A program made the position numbers and the translations under genes. Below, one piece after another: positions 35,271-43,212 of a stretch of 43,919 bases of DNA (the first letter of the stretch is position 1; the number at the start of each line of letters is the position of its first letter). The notes below the pieces were generated by a model that saw nothing but the letters and a program-made list of their open reading frames with translations, made no database searches and had not been told where the DNA came from. This stretch comes from Paenibacillus agaridevorans (GTDB lineage: Bacteria > Bacillota > Bacilli > Paenibacillales > Paenibacillaceae). The stretch spans positions 154,668-198,586 of the forward strand of contig NZ_BDQX01000098.1 in the NCBI RefSeq assembly GCF_003112455.1. The letters run 5' to 3'.

Positions 35271-36118
35271 TTGTCATTTCTTTTGGTTCCGGGTAGCAAA
35301 TTAGGATGAAAATGCTCCACCACCGGGAACGGGTCATAATAATGATGCAGCAGGTTCTTCCACTCCTGGTAAGCGGAAGATTCGCGGAACCCGACGGTAT
35401 GATCCTCCAGCGACTCCCAATGAACCAACAACAAATATTTGTGATCGTCCTCAACGCAGGCGCGAAGCTCATGTCCCAAATAACCGCGTATGCCGGCTAT
35501 AATGGCGGATGCTTGAATAAAGCTAGCTTCGAACTCTTCCTTCCTTCCTGGTATGATCGACAGAAGAGCGGCTTCCAGTATTGGCTGCTCATGGTCCTTC
35601 GACCGAGGAGCCGCACCGATTCGATACGCCATATGCGCCTCGTCCAAACACTCTCCGTCGACTCGAAGCGCGCACGGCTCCGTGCCATAGATTACGAATC
35701 CTAACGAACGATACAGCTTTAGCGCGCCCGTGTTCGTAGTAACGACGGATAGTGTAACGATTTCCAATCCGTTCATTGCGGTCGCCCGTTGAATAACCTC
35801 TTCCATCAACAATCTGCCAATCCCCTGCCCGCGATGCGAAGATGCGACGTACATGCCCCAGATGAATGCTTTGTGACGCTCCTTGATCGACGTTCCCCGC
35901 TTGAAGCCTATCATGCCTACCAAGCGATTGTCCTGGTACGCGCCTAACACGAATCCGTTATCGTCGTTTTGAAGTCTGTCACGTATACCTTCATCGGTCG
36001 TGTCTTTCGCCTCTTCCCATGAACTGCCGAAGGCGGTAGGATGCTGGCGGAGCGCTTCCAGACGAAGCGTCCAGAAGGCAGCTGCTTCCTCATATGGAAT
36101 GATTCGTATGGTAGTCAT
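35243..36118 (-). CDS. GNAT acetyltransferase fused to an ABM-like domain
   Basis: 291 residues from the ATG at 36118, which overlaps the stop of the immunity-like gene (ATGA). Residues 1-165 are a GNAT acetyltransferase: FIWGMYVASSHRGQGIGRLL holds the acetyl-CoA loop (R/Q-x-x-G-x-G/A), followed by VTTNTGALKLYRSLGFVIYG. Residues about 175-270 look like an antibiotic biosynthesis monooxygenase (ABM) or stress-response dimeric alpha-beta barrel (EAALLSIIPGRKEEFEASF, YLLLVHWESLEDH, FRESSAYQEW). The two-domain fusion is uncommon, and either activity may be an orphan. The acetyl acceptor is unknown. Confidence 0.85.
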   Translation of the reverse strand: MTTIRIIPYEEAAAFWTLRLEALRQHPTAFGSSWEEAKDTTDEGIRDRLQNDDNGFVLGAYQDNRLVGMIGFKRGTSIKERHKAFIWGMYVASSHRGQGIGRLLMEEVIQRATAMNGLEIVTLSVVTTNTGALKLYRSLGFVIYGTEPCALRVDGECLDEAHMAYRIGAAPRSKDHEQPILEAALLSIIPGRKEEFEASFIQASAIIAGIRGYLGHELRACVEDDHKYLLLVHWESLEDHTVGFRESSAYQEWKNLLHHYYDPFPVVEHFHPNLLPGTKRNDKEEGSPPSQ

Positions 36119-36615
36119 GTCGAAACTTTCCCTTCTCTCTCTAGCACAAGTTGATATTGCCATTCTCGAATGGCTTCCACCGTGTCTCCCGGCCCCACTG
36201 CTCCTGATGAGTAAGCAGCAGCTTTGGCTGCATAGGTAGCTGCATGAATCGCATGTCCTGTTACATGTGATGTTGCAGCTGCATGCCCTGCAGCTCGAGC
36301 AGCTGCAGTCGCCGCTTCGTTACCGGCATCTCGGGCAGCAGCGTGCGCGGCAAAAGCGGCCTTGCGCGCTTCGCTCATCGAGACTTCTTTCCTCGACCAT
36401 GCCCTTCCGGCTTCGATCGCTCTTCGCGGTCTATCATCTCCCGGAACTTGCTGCTCAAACAATGGCAGCACTTGCTCTGCACAATCGGCTGCCCAGGCTA
36501 CCAATGTCCGTTGTTCCCAATGTTTCACGGCGTTAATTATATCCTTGCCTCGCTTGGCATCCTTAAATTTGATTGTATTCAACTCCGTCCCTTCGGCATC
36601 ATGATGAATTCGCAC
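36115..36615 (-). CDS. Putative Imm-5-like immunity protein
   Basis: 166 residues if the GTG at 36615 is used; a TTG at 36582 with AAGGGA five bases before it is an equally good start. The core HWEQRTLVAWAADCAEQVLP, then a tract of Ala/His repeats (AAFAAHAAARDAGNEAATAA, GHAAATSHVTGHAI), is the pattern of the Imm-5-like putative immunity family. Such proteins are predicted to block a polymorphic toxin, but none is encoded nearby, so it is an orphan. It is embedded in an overlapping operon between a PNPOx gene and the GNAT-ABM gene. Confidence 0.75.
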   Translation of the reverse strand: MRIHHDAEGTELNTIKFKDAKRGKDIINAVKHWEQRTLVAWAADCAEQVLPLFEQQVPGDDRPRRAIEAGRAWSRKEVSMSEARKAAFAAHAAARDAGNEAATAAARAAGHAAATSHVTGHAIHAATYAAKAAAYSSGAVGPGDTVEAIREWQYQLVLEREGKVST

Positions 36616-36618
36616 GAT

Positions 36619-37170
36619 TTATAGAAACTTCTCGCCAATAGGTGTCAGAATACCGTCCATACTTGTTGCGTTTTTGGCTTTACGGTATTCCGTAAGCTTC
36701 TCTTCCCCTTTATTGCCTGCCCATTGCAGTAGAGTTTCCCGTTCGCCTTCATAACTGTAGAATGGTACGCTGAAGCCGCATGAGGTCTTCACGATATCAA
36801 TATCCGCCACAATCATTTGCCGATGTCCCGGCATCAGCTCGAAGCGGGGAGCAAGCACCTCCCACTCTTCCGTATCCGGCAGGACAACCTTTCCTCTCCC
36901 ATACAATCTCAAAATAAGCGGCTTTCCCTCGAACGCTACGAACATAAATGTTATACGATCCAACACGGAGAGATGTGCGCTTGTCTCGTTGCCGCTGCCT
37001 GTCAAATCCAGATAAGCCACCCGATTGGGAGATAGAATTCGGAACACATCATGTCCTTTTGGAGATAGATTGACATGGCCGTCAGGAGCGGCAGTCCCTA
37101 CGAAAAACAGATGTTGTTCCCGAATAAACGTTTCGTGATCAGGTTTAATGCTGTCATAGACAGTTCCCAT
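36619..37170 (-). CDS. Pyridoxamine 5'-phosphate oxidase-like FMN-binding protein
   Basis: 183 residues from the ATG at 37170 (AAGGGGAAAC upstream); the upstream extension overlaps the NUDIX gene. The split-barrel flavin-binding fold is shown by FFVGTAAPDGHVNLSPKGHD (strand and FMN contact) and VAYLDLTGSGNETSAHL. This subgroup is annotated as pyridoxamine 5'-phosphate oxidase family, but the real substrate is often unknown. It overlaps the NUDIX gene by 17 bp. Confidence 0.88.
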   Translation of the reverse strand: MGTVYDSIKPDHETFIREQHLFFVGTAAPDGHVNLSPKGHDVFRILSPNRVAYLDLTGSGNETSAHLSVLDRITFMFVAFEGKPLILRLYGRGKVVLPDTEEWEVLAPRFELMPGHRQMIVADIDIVKTSCGFSVPFYSYEGERETLLQWAGNKGEEKLTEYRKAKNATSMDGILTPIGEKFL

Positions 37171-37714
37171 CGTTTGTTTCCCCTTTTTCTTTTCGAATAG
37201 CATCCGCTAATTGATACAACTCGGCAAGGTCGGAACGGCCTACGCTATGGAATCTTTGTAAAGCCTCTTCGAGGCTTACGACTTCCACGGCCACGACTTG
37301 TTCGCCATCCGGCGGATTTAAGGGCTTACCTACCAATTCCACATGGCCATACCCCATCAATCTTACAAATCGAGGATGCGGAATATGCGCTTTGTATGGA
37401 ACCGCAGCCTTCGACTCGCAATTGAACTGCCCGAAGATCGTATAAGAAACAAGTTCGCCGCCGAGCTCTTCCATCACTTCGCGTCGCAAGCCGTCCAAGT
37501 AATGTTCTCCCGGCTCTAAAGTCCCTCCCGGAAGCTCCCACATTCCGTGCTCCACTTGAATGATAATGTATTTATCCCCTGAGCATGGCACAATACTAAC
37601 ATTGCTTACTTGCTCCTCGTCCGTCCCAGACGAAAACACGAACGAAGCATGCACAGGTCCCCACTCAATCGGATTGGATAATGTCGGATACAGCGCTAAC
37701 GTTTCGAGCGGCAT
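37154..37714 (-). CDS. NUDIX hydrolase
   Basis: 186 residues. The Nudix box GGTLEPGEHYLDGLRREVME is exact and is followed by ELGGEL, so GX5EX7REUXEEXGU is complete. It probably hydrolyses a nucleoside diphosphate-linked compound in the cytoplasm; the substrate is unknown. Start ATG 37714 after GAGGAG. First gene of the four-gene run that ends at 35243. Confidence 0.93.
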   Translation of the reverse strand: MPLETLALYPTLSNPIEWGPVHASFVFSSGTDEEQVSNVSIVPCSGDKYIIIQVEHGMWELPGGTLEPGEHYLDGLRREVMEELGGELVSYTIFGQFNCESKAAVPYKAHIPHPRFVRLMGYGHVELVGKPLNPPDGEQVVAVEVVSLEEALQRFHSVGRSDLAELYQLADAIRKEKGETNDGNCL

Positions 37715-37764
37715 TTTGGAAATTCTCCTCTATTTACATAATCAATCCCAATAGTATTATCATA

Positions 37765-38046
37765 TCATCGATCAGGCTTGTTTTCGAACCATACTCTTAA
37801 GAAATAATAAGCTGCGAAAGTAATAATAAACACGGCACCGCCTATAAACCAAAGAGACTCTCCGGAAAATGCGCCGAATTCAACCTGATGCTGAAGCATA
37901 TCTACTTGATCATATGCTTTTACTATGTCAGGAACATAATTTCTTGACATAAAATATCCCTGTACAACAGGTATAATTACAACGATTGCCATCACAGCGA
38001 TTGCAGCCAGTGTGGCTTCCATTACATATCTGAACTTTTTAGACAT
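37765..38046 (-). CDS. Small membrane protein of unknown function
   Basis: 93 residues from the ATG at 38046 (GGGGG six bases upstream); ten codons of open frame precede it. Two clear membrane helices (about 10-32 and 67-88) flank an extracytoplasmic loop with YVPDIVKAYDQVDMLQHQVE. The C-terminal tail is charged (ENKPDR). I do not recognise the family. It lies 50 bp before the NUDIX gene on the same strand. Confidence 0.6.
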   Translation of the reverse strand: MSKKFRYVMEATLAAIAVMAIVVIIPVVQGYFMSRNYVPDIVKAYDQVDMLQHQVEFGAFSGESLWFIGGAVFIITFAAYYFLRVWFENKPDR

Positions 38047-38094
38047 ATACGCCCCCATGACGATCAGGTATTCCAATAATCGTGACTTTGATGA

Positions 38095-38235
38095 CTATTG
38101 ACCAGCATCTAAATCTTCCTTCACCTTTTTCGATACCTCAAACGGTTTTATTCTATCGTGAATATGGATGAGTAAAGCAGTCACTATCGAGAAGTTTAGA
38201 ATCAGAATACCAGGGATTCCAAAATTGTAATACAC
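38095..38235 (-). CDS. Possible small membrane ORF or gene remnant
   Basis: 46 codons from a GTG at 38235 without a ribosome binding site. The translation begins with a membrane helix (FGIPGILILNFSIVTALL) followed by a charged tail (IKPFEVSKKVKEDLDAG), which looks like real protein sequence. It begins seven bases after the kinase gene. It may be the 3' end of a gene whose 5' part was lost. Low confidence. Confidence 0.3.
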   Translation of the reverse strand: MYYNFGIPGILILNFSIVTALLIHIHDRIKPFEVSKKVKEDLDAGQ

Positions 38236-38241
38236 AGGGGC

Positions 38242-38802
38242 TCATAAATTCAATTCGTTTCGAATTTTTTTGGCAACTTCATCTGGCGACATATTCATAT
38301 TGTTGATTTTTATATAATTGCTCCTTGTAATTTCTCCAGGTTTAGAATTTAGTCGATGGTTTTCGTAAGTTGTAATTAAATCCTTTTCCGATTTTTCTAC
38401 ATCTCTTTTAGTTGGTTTATGCTCAAGTCTATTTGCGGTGCGATTTCGTTGCAGTCTTTCTTCTACGCTGGCTTCCAGTTCAACCCAATATACCTGGCTG
38501 CTCTTTGACTCAAAGAGCTCCGTTATAGAATGAATGTAATCCCAATCTGATTGGAGATCGAACCCCCACAAATAGGTGAAAATGAACCCCTCTAAATGAC
38601 TATTTGATACTTCTTCGAATATTTCCCGACGGATTAAAGCAACTAATCGTTTCCCTGACGCAGTCCCATAATCAAAAAATTGCGAAACAAAATCAATCGA
38701 CATGTGATTATGAAATAACTTAATATTTAACAGCTTGGACAAGCTTTGACCTACTGTCATCTTGCCTACGGCTTGAGGGCCAAAAATAATAATAAATTTC
38801 AT
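38242..38802 (-). CDS. P-loop kinase/ATPase (AAA_33-like)
   Basis: 186 residues. The Walker A is GPQAVGKMT near the N-terminus (residues 8-16), with IKLFHNHMSIDFV behind it as in small P-loop kinases, and a basic lid EASVEERLQRNRTANRLEHK. It resembles the shikimate/gluconate-kinase-like proteins of Bacillales, but the substrate is unknown. Start ATG 38802 after GGGATGAG. A+T-rich compared with the genes to the left. Confidence 0.8.
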   Translation of the reverse strand: MKFIIIFGPQAVGKMTVGQSLSKLLNIKLFHNHMSIDFVSQFFDYGTASGKRLVALIRREIFEEVSNSHLEGFIFTYLWGFDLQSDWDYIHSITELFESKSSQVYWVELEASVEERLQRNRTANRLEHKPTKRDVEKSEKDLITTYENHRLNSKPGEITRSNYIKINNMNMSPDEVAKKIRNELNL

Positions 38803-38831
38803 CTCATCCCACTTTCTATAACAGGAATTGC

Positions 38832-39242
38832 TTATGACTGCTTTGTTTTTTCAATCCATTTGGTTATTACATCGATTAATTTGTCTTTTTTCGCCATTAC
38901 ATCCGTTAGATCAGTGAGTTTAACAATTGCACGGTCATCTGCCGCCCAGTCGAGCAACCCGGTATGATCCTCGATTAGTTTACCTGTTTGCGTACGTGTC
39001 TGAGCTTTTGCCCCTGTATGGAAGATAAGTCTAAAGAAACCCTTCCCTTGCAATTGGAATGTAATTCGGTCCTCGGCTGCATAACAGAAGCTTGGCGCAT
39101 TCCATTTGATATGCTCCGTGAGTTCGGGTACAGCCTCCAGTACAATCCTTCGCACTTCTTCGATTTCAGCTTTGAACGGATGCTGCAATTCGCTTAAAAA
39201 GGTGGCAACCTGCTCTTCCCCGCTTTGTTTTTTGACCGTCAT
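38832..39242 (-). CDS. DUF1801 (YdhG-like) protein
   Basis: 136 residues. VRRIVLEAVPELTEHIKWNA is a close match to the start of the DUF1801 domain, and the remaining strands (RITFQLQGKGFFRLIFHTGA) agree. Start ATG 39242 after AAAGGAG. The family is of unknown function, common in Bacillales; some members are stress related. Same strand as its neighbours, separate unit. Confidence 0.85.
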   Translation of the reverse strand: MTVKKQSGEEQVATFLSELQHPFKAEIEEVRRIVLEAVPELTEHIKWNAPSFCYAAEDRITFQLQGKGFFRLIFHTGAKAQTRTQTGKLIEDHTGLLDWAADDRAIVKLTDLTDVMAKKDKLIDVITKWIEKTKQS

Positions 39243-39322
39243 GGCATGATCTCCTTTTTACATTTTTCTAATTGATTGTTGTGATGCTCATCGTGTTGGC
39301 AGTTGAAATTGGTTAACCTAAT

Positions 39323-39718
39323 CTATTGCTTGCGTTTGATGAGAAAAGCGTTCTCGGCCTTCTCGAATCCAATCTTCGGATAATAGTCCATCGCTCCTGG
39401 TGCTGCTAAAAGGAGAAGACAACATTCGTCGCCGATTCGATCTTGAACGTGCTGAACGAGTTGCTTGCCCACGCCCACCTGTTGATGCTGCTGGATTACC
39501 GCAAGGTCGGATAAATAACAGCAGTACGAGAAATCGGTTATCGCTCGTGCAATGCCGATCATTTTCCCCTTCTCCCAAGCCGATACAATGACATGAGCAT
39601 TGTCAATCATCCTCTGAATCCGTTCCAAGTCCGCAAATGGCCTTTTCATACCCGACAATCGGAAAACTTCCGCTACATCTGATGCTTGCAGGTTATGATC
39701 AAAAGAATATTGGATCAT
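39323..39718 (-). CDS. GNAT family N-acetyltransferase
   Basis: 131 residues, a short GNAT domain. The acetyl-CoA loop region reads LAVIQQHQQVGVGKQLVQHV (Q-x-V-G-V-G-K in place of the usual R/QxxGxG/A) and is followed by LLLLAAPGAMDYYPKIGFEK. Start ATG 39718, ten bases after AAGGAGG. The acceptor is unknown; related YhfO/YkkB-type proteins acetylate small molecules. Confidence 0.85.
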   Translation of the reverse strand: MIQYSFDHNLQASDVAEVFRLSGMKRPFADLERIQRMIDNAHVIVSAWEKGKMIGIARAITDFSYCCYLSDLAVIQQHQQVGVGKQLVQHVQDRIGDECCLLLLAAPGAMDYYPKIGFEKAENAFLIKRKQ

Positions 39719-39781
39719 TTTGCCCTGGCCTCCTTTGTTTCTGTTTAATTCGTATTGCTCCGATTGAACGGCAGAACCTGA

Positions 39782-40369
39782 CTATATCTCAATAATGTGA
39801 TAACCAAAAGCATTAATTATTTTCGTCGTTTTATATTGATGAATTCTTTGGCCTTTACCGTAATTCAAATGCTGATGTCCATGGAGCAACAACTTTGGAT
39901 GATATTTATCCATAAAATCAATAAAACATTGAAATCCCCTATGACAGAGGTCTTCGCCATCTCCAATTTTATAGACTGGTGCATGTGTTAACAGGATATC
40001 GATTCCTTTGTTTTTCCACAACCTGAACTTGAGTTTAGTTATTCTCCATTTCATCTGTTTTTCGGTGTATTGATGGCTACCCTGGCTGTATCGATTGCTG
40101 CCACCGAGCCCCATAATTCGAACGCCATTAAATTTGACAACTTTATCTTCAATGTTCTCGCAACCTTCAGGAGGCTTTGTTATATAGGTCGTATCATGAT
40201 TTCCATGCACATAGAATAGAGGCGCCTTAATCATTGTGACCAGAAAAGACAAATACTCGGCTTTGAGATCTCCGCATGATAGGATCAATTCAATTCCCTT
40301 GAACCTTGAAGGATCAAAATGATCCCAAATGTATTTGGACTCTTCGTCGGAGACAATTAAAATTTTCAT
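39782..40369 (-). CDS. Metallophosphoesterase
   Basis: 195 residues with a calcineurin-like fold. The metal-binding motifs are ILSCGDLKAEYL (GD), FYVHGNHDTTYI (GNHD), DILLTHAPVYKI (TH) and LLLHGHQHLNYG (GHxH). The first motif normally D-x-H reads VSDEES, so the second metal site may differ. Start ATG follows GGAGGAG. It probably hydrolyses a phosphodiester; the substrate is unknown. Confidence 0.88.
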   Translation of the reverse strand: MKILIVSDEESKYIWDHFDPSRFKGIELILSCGDLKAEYLSFLVTMIKAPLFYVHGNHDTTYITKPPEGCENIEDKVVKFNGVRIMGLGGSNRYSQGSHQYTEKQMKWRITKLKFRLWKNKGIDILLTHAPVYKIGDGEDLCHRGFQCFIDFMDKYHPKLLLHGHQHLNYGKGQRIHQYKTTKIINAFGYHIIEI

Positions 40370-40417
40370 CGGCTCTCCTCCAATTAATTCTAATCATGCA
40401 ATTGTGTGATGAGGTTG

Positions 40418-40963
40418 TTATGAGAAGTTCTCATCTTTTTCGAAAACTCCCGCACCCAATGTCTTTACTTGTGCTAGAAAAATTTTCACTTCTTTCGGCG
40501 ATTTCAATACAATAATATGTTTGTCACTATAATCTCTTAGTTTTTGAATAATGATTGGAATCCTTGTTATTCTGAAATTCCACACCCATTTTATAAATTC
40601 AAAATCCAGACTTTCAGGACAATCTTCATTTAAGTCGGGTCTTGTCTTGCCATGATACATAATCCTTCTCTTGATCACTCTGTATACGGTTATCAATCTT
40701 GAAAAATCCAAGAGAATAACAACATCAGCTCGTTTTATTCTAATATCAAGAGTACGACCATAATTTCCATCTATAATCCAATGTTCTTCTAGTACAAGTT
40801 TTTCTTGAAACGAATCCCACTGTTCATTAGGAGTAGGATTCCAGCCGGCCTTCCAGTAATACGCATCCATATGATGAACTGGCAATTGTAATAACTCTCC
40901 CAGTTGTCTGGCAAGAGTGGATTTACCAGCTCCACCAGATCCAATAATCATGATTCTCTTCAT
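40418..40963 (-). CDS. DNA topology modulation protein FlaR-like P-loop kinase
   Basis: 181 residues from the ATG at 40963 (GGTGAAG before it). Walker A is GSGGAGKSTLARQL; HHMDAYYWKAGWNPTPNEQW and WIIDGNYGRTLDIRIKRADV are diagnostic of the FlaR-like adenylate-kinase-type family (topology modulation proteins). The true substrate is unclear; the name derives from a historical phenotype. The ORF extends upstream over the DUF6933 end, but that part has no site. Confidence 0.85.
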   Translation of the reverse strand: MKRIMIIGSGGAGKSTLARQLGELLQLPVHHMDAYYWKAGWNPTPNEQWDSFQEKLVLEEHWIIDGNYGRTLDIRIKRADVVILLDFSRLITVYRVIKRRIMYHGKTRPDLNEDCPESLDFEFIKWVWNFRITRIPIIIQKLRDYSDKHIIVLKSPKEVKIFLAQVKTLGAGVFEKDENFS

Positions 40964-40986
40964 TGAAACTTCACCTGCCAAACAAT

Positions 40987-41469
40987 TCACTTAGATAATG
41001 TTTTTAGAGCTTCTTTAAATACTTTGATTGGTTCATTATATTCTATTGGTTTATAAATTAATCGATTCAGCCATTTCATTCTTTGCATATTGTCTGTAAA
41101 ATTATCTGTTTCAAAAATGGATATTTCAGTCATTGTGCTTAATACACTTCTGTTGTTGGTTTTTGAAATACTTAATTCAGAACCTTCTTTCAAATACCTA
41201 TCAATCATATTTTTTTCAATTTCTTCTTCCTGTAAATAAGTTTCCAGTGTTATCAAAAACTTCTCCTTTAGTAAAGAAAGTTGCGATGATCTGATTCCAT
41301 CAATGATTAGACAAAGCCTTGATAAATCATTAACAAATAGTATGTGTTTTTTGTTGTTTAACTTATATATATTCACATGCCAACTGAAAAGAGGTGAAAT
41401 ATCGTCGACTTGAATTTGAGCAGACTTCATGTCTTTCAATAATGATTGCGTAAATCTTAATACGATCAA
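40987..41469 (-). CDS. DUF6933-type protein
   Basis: 160 residues. MIVLRFTQSLLKDMK, SPLFSWHVNIYKLNNKKHIL and FVNDLSRLCLIID match what I know of the DUF6933 proteins, which are short alpha-beta proteins of unknown function found in mobile regions. It lies 23 bp upstream of the FlaR-like gene on the same strand. Base composition is clearly A+T-rich. Confidence 0.7.
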   Translation of the reverse strand: MIVLRFTQSLLKDMKSAQIQVDDISPLFSWHVNIYKLNNKKHILFVNDLSRLCLIIDGIRSSQLSLLKEKFLITLETYLQEEEIEKNMIDRYLKEGSELSISKTNNRSVLSTMTEISIFETDNFTDNMQRMKWLNRLIYKPIEYNEPIKVFKEALKTLSK

Positions 41470-41513
41470 ATGAATTCAATCCCTTCTTTATTTTTTCTAA
41501 TCAAACTTATTCC

Positions 41514-41660
41514 TTAAGAATCTTTAGGTTCAAAATCGTCTTTTCTATTTTTAAGTTCGTTGATAATAAGGTCTAGTCTATTAATTATTCTTTCATCATT
41601 TTTCGTTTTTTTTCTAAGGGATCCATCTATACTAGCTAATCCTATAATGATTATTATCAT
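41514..41660 (-). CDS. Small single-pass membrane protein with unclear start
   Basis: 48 codons from the ATG at 41660. The membrane helix clearly begins further upstream (V-D-R-IVIYIFMIIIIIGLAS), and a perfect AAGGAG lies at 41692-41687, but the only in-frame codons at the right distance are ATA, CGT and GAT. It may start at the ATA (41678), or the 5' end may have been changed by recombination. The C-terminal part is a charged helix (NDERIINRLDLIINELKNRK). Unknown function. Confidence 0.45.
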   Translation of the reverse strand: MIIIIIGLASIDGSLRKKTKNDERIINRLDLIINELKNRKDDFEPKDS

Positions 41661-41720
41661 AAAGATGTAAATGACTATACGATCAACTCCTTAGATTATT
41701 TAGTTTTCTTTCGTAGATTT

Positions 41721-41790
41721 CATCTAACATTCCGTGTTCACGACGGACATTTACCCTTAGTCCGCCGATGCTTGAACACATTGTTAGATG
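41721..41790 (-). repeat. attC-like imperfect palindrome (site A)
   Basis: A 70-bp structure with perfect 9-bp ends CATCTAACA / TGTTAGATG, which contain the integron core pair RYYYAAC (ATCTAAC) and GTTRRRY (GTTAGAT). Inside lie GTGTTCA / TGAACAC and CGACGGAC / GTCCGCCG, with asymmetric unpaired spacers and an 11-base loop. It sits 26 bp after the stop of the methyltransferase gene, in the place of an attC recombination site. No poly-T follows, so it is not a usual terminator. Confidence 0.6.
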
Positions 41791-41815
41791 GTGCTTGCTG
41801 GTTTCAACGATTATC

Positions 41816-42523
41816 TCACTTTATTTTCTTAGCTACAAATGTTATACAATCCGTAGTCAGCATTACGTTTTGTCCATTTCTGTCTATTTCATATTCTAAT
41901 TGTTTTACAAACCGATTTTTAACTACCCATCCGGCATAACATTGATCCAATAATGTCAGCATTCTTTCGATAGATATATTTACTTCAAACATTGGATCTA
42001 ATTCTTGCCCATTTTCAAGGTTTACTTCTCTTATATTCGATCCAATAATAATGCAGTTCGACCCATTTGATTTGGTTCCACATGTCATTTCATTGAGTTT
42101 TCTTTCCAGTTCCCTCTCCGAGCTTACGTGTTCCAGAGAAGACACAGCTATAATAATGTCGAACTTTTCTTGTTCGATAGTAAATTGTTCAATGTCAGAT
42201 AATATTGCCTCAATATATTGTTCAACACCATATTTCTTACTATAATAATGTAATTTATCTATAGCGGACTCTAAGATATCAACACAAACGACCTTGCCAT
42301 TATTATTCTTCAATGATTCAGCTATAGGAATACTATTCCTACCTATACCTGAACCTAAGTCTAATACACATAATGAGTCTTGTTGGTTATATTCTGCTAA
42401 AAGGTCGATTACAGTTTTTACCGGTCTATGTAGCCAGGAACCTGATTCAAATAAATTGTAATTATCGTAACAGAAGTCATGATATTTCTTCTCTTCTGTT
42501 CTTATACTCGCTACTCTGTCCAT
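41816..42523 (-). CDS. SAM-dependent methyltransferase (cassette gene)
   Basis: 235 residues from the ATG at 42523, five bases after GAGGTGA; an in-frame GTG at 42532 overlaps that site. Class I fold: motif I VLDLGSGIGRNSIPIAESL, then VVCVDILESAIDKL (acidic ribose contact) and FDIIIAVSSLEHVSSEREL (motif IV region). Acceptor unknown; similar proteins are often annotated as tellurite resistance or generic methyltransferases. It is flanked by attC-like elements A and B with only about 30 bp of leader, as in a gene cassette. A+T-rich. Confidence 0.88.
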   Translation of the reverse strand: MDRVASIRTEEKKYHDFCYDNYNLFESGSWLHRPVKTVIDLLAEYNQQDSLCVLDLGSGIGRNSIPIAESLKNNNGKVVCVDILESAIDKLHYYSKKYGVEQYIEAILSDIEQFTIEQEKFDIIIAVSSLEHVSSERELERKLNEMTCGTKSNGSNCIIIGSNIREVNLENGQELDPMFEVNISIERMLTLLDQCYAGWVVKNRFVKQLEYEIDRNGQNVMLTTDCITFVAKKIK

Positions 42524-42552
42524 ATCTTTCACCTCAAGTTTTCTGCAAGTAT

Positions 42553-42677
42553 ATCTAATTTTCCTGTATTCACGAAGTCCGACGAAGGTCTTAAATGTCC
42601 GGCTGGACCTGCTTCCCTGCCAATTACTTCTTTCCGGGCCGAGGGCGAATGCCCCGATGCGTGAATATCGTGTAGGC
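42553..42677 (-). repeat. attC-like element (site B)
   Basis: On the minus strand it begins GCCTACACGATATTCACGC and ends CGTGAATACAGG...TTAGAT, sharing both ends with sites A and C. The arms TATTCACG (42567-42574) and CGTGAATA (42660-42667) pair; the 85-bp middle holds further hairpins (GGGC-GAAT-GCCC). It starts five bases after the HIT gene stop. The inner core is ATTAGAT rather than GTTAGAT, so it may be degenerate. Confidence 0.45.
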
Positions 42678-42681
42678 GAAG

Positions 42682-43188
42682 TTACCCTTCGCTGCTTTCA
42701 AATTCCCTTAATCCTTCCCATAATTCTTCGATTCCTTCAATTACAGTTTTCATGTTCTCCTCATTATTCATTTTATTTCTTGCATGTAACAATACTGGTC
42801 TCAAAGATTCAACGGAATTTCCAAATTGTTTCATCCATTCATATCTCGGAACCATCCACATATGAAAATGATGAGTTGTATCTTCATTATAAAAATAATA
42901 TACCTTATCAATTCCTAGTCTTAATCTTTGTTCGCTTCTAATCTTATGTATTAATGATATGTATTCCAATCGTTCTTCTACCGAGAGCTCGTCCATACAG
43001 TAAAAATGCCTTTTAGAAGCAAGTATTACTAAACCTCTTATTGGATAAGCAACATCTTGATGTACATGAAAATGTTTAGATTCATAAATCACTCCGCCTG
43101 TGGAATCAATTAATCCACTTGTCAGAGCACAACTCAGGCAATCTACTTTGACAGTTCGTCCATCAGCCAATGTGATCTGCCGTGACAT
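42682..43188 (-). CDS. HIT-like phosphohydrolase/transferase (cassette gene)
   Basis: 168 residues, start ATG 43188 after AGGAGG. The histidine-triad-like region reads THHFHMWMVPRY: H107-x-H109 is kept, but the third histidine is Trp111. A Cys pair (CLSC, 17-20) could bind zinc. The layout (Cys pair, then ILASKRHFYCMDELSVEE, then the triad) matches bacterial HIT-superfamily proteins that act on nucleotides such as diadenosine tetraphosphate. Substrate unknown. It lies between attC-like sites C and B as a single-gene unit. Confidence 0.75.
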   Translation of the reverse strand: MSRQITLADGRTVKVDCLSCALTSGLIDSTGGVIYESKHFHVHQDVAYPIRGLVILASKRHFYCMDELSVEERLEYISLIHKIRSEQRLRLGIDKVYYFYNEDTTHHFHMWMVPRYEWMKQFGNSVESLRPVLLHARNKMNNEENMKTVIEGIEELWEGLREFESSEG

Positions 43189-43212
43189 TCGGACACCTCC
43201 TGTTTTTATATA

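Noticed and set aside
40370..40417. Possible fourth attC-like element between the FlaR-like and metallophosphoesterase genes (TTCTCATAACAACC)
   Set aside because: It resembles the start of site C, but the region is only about 48 bp, has no matching second arm and no core pair.
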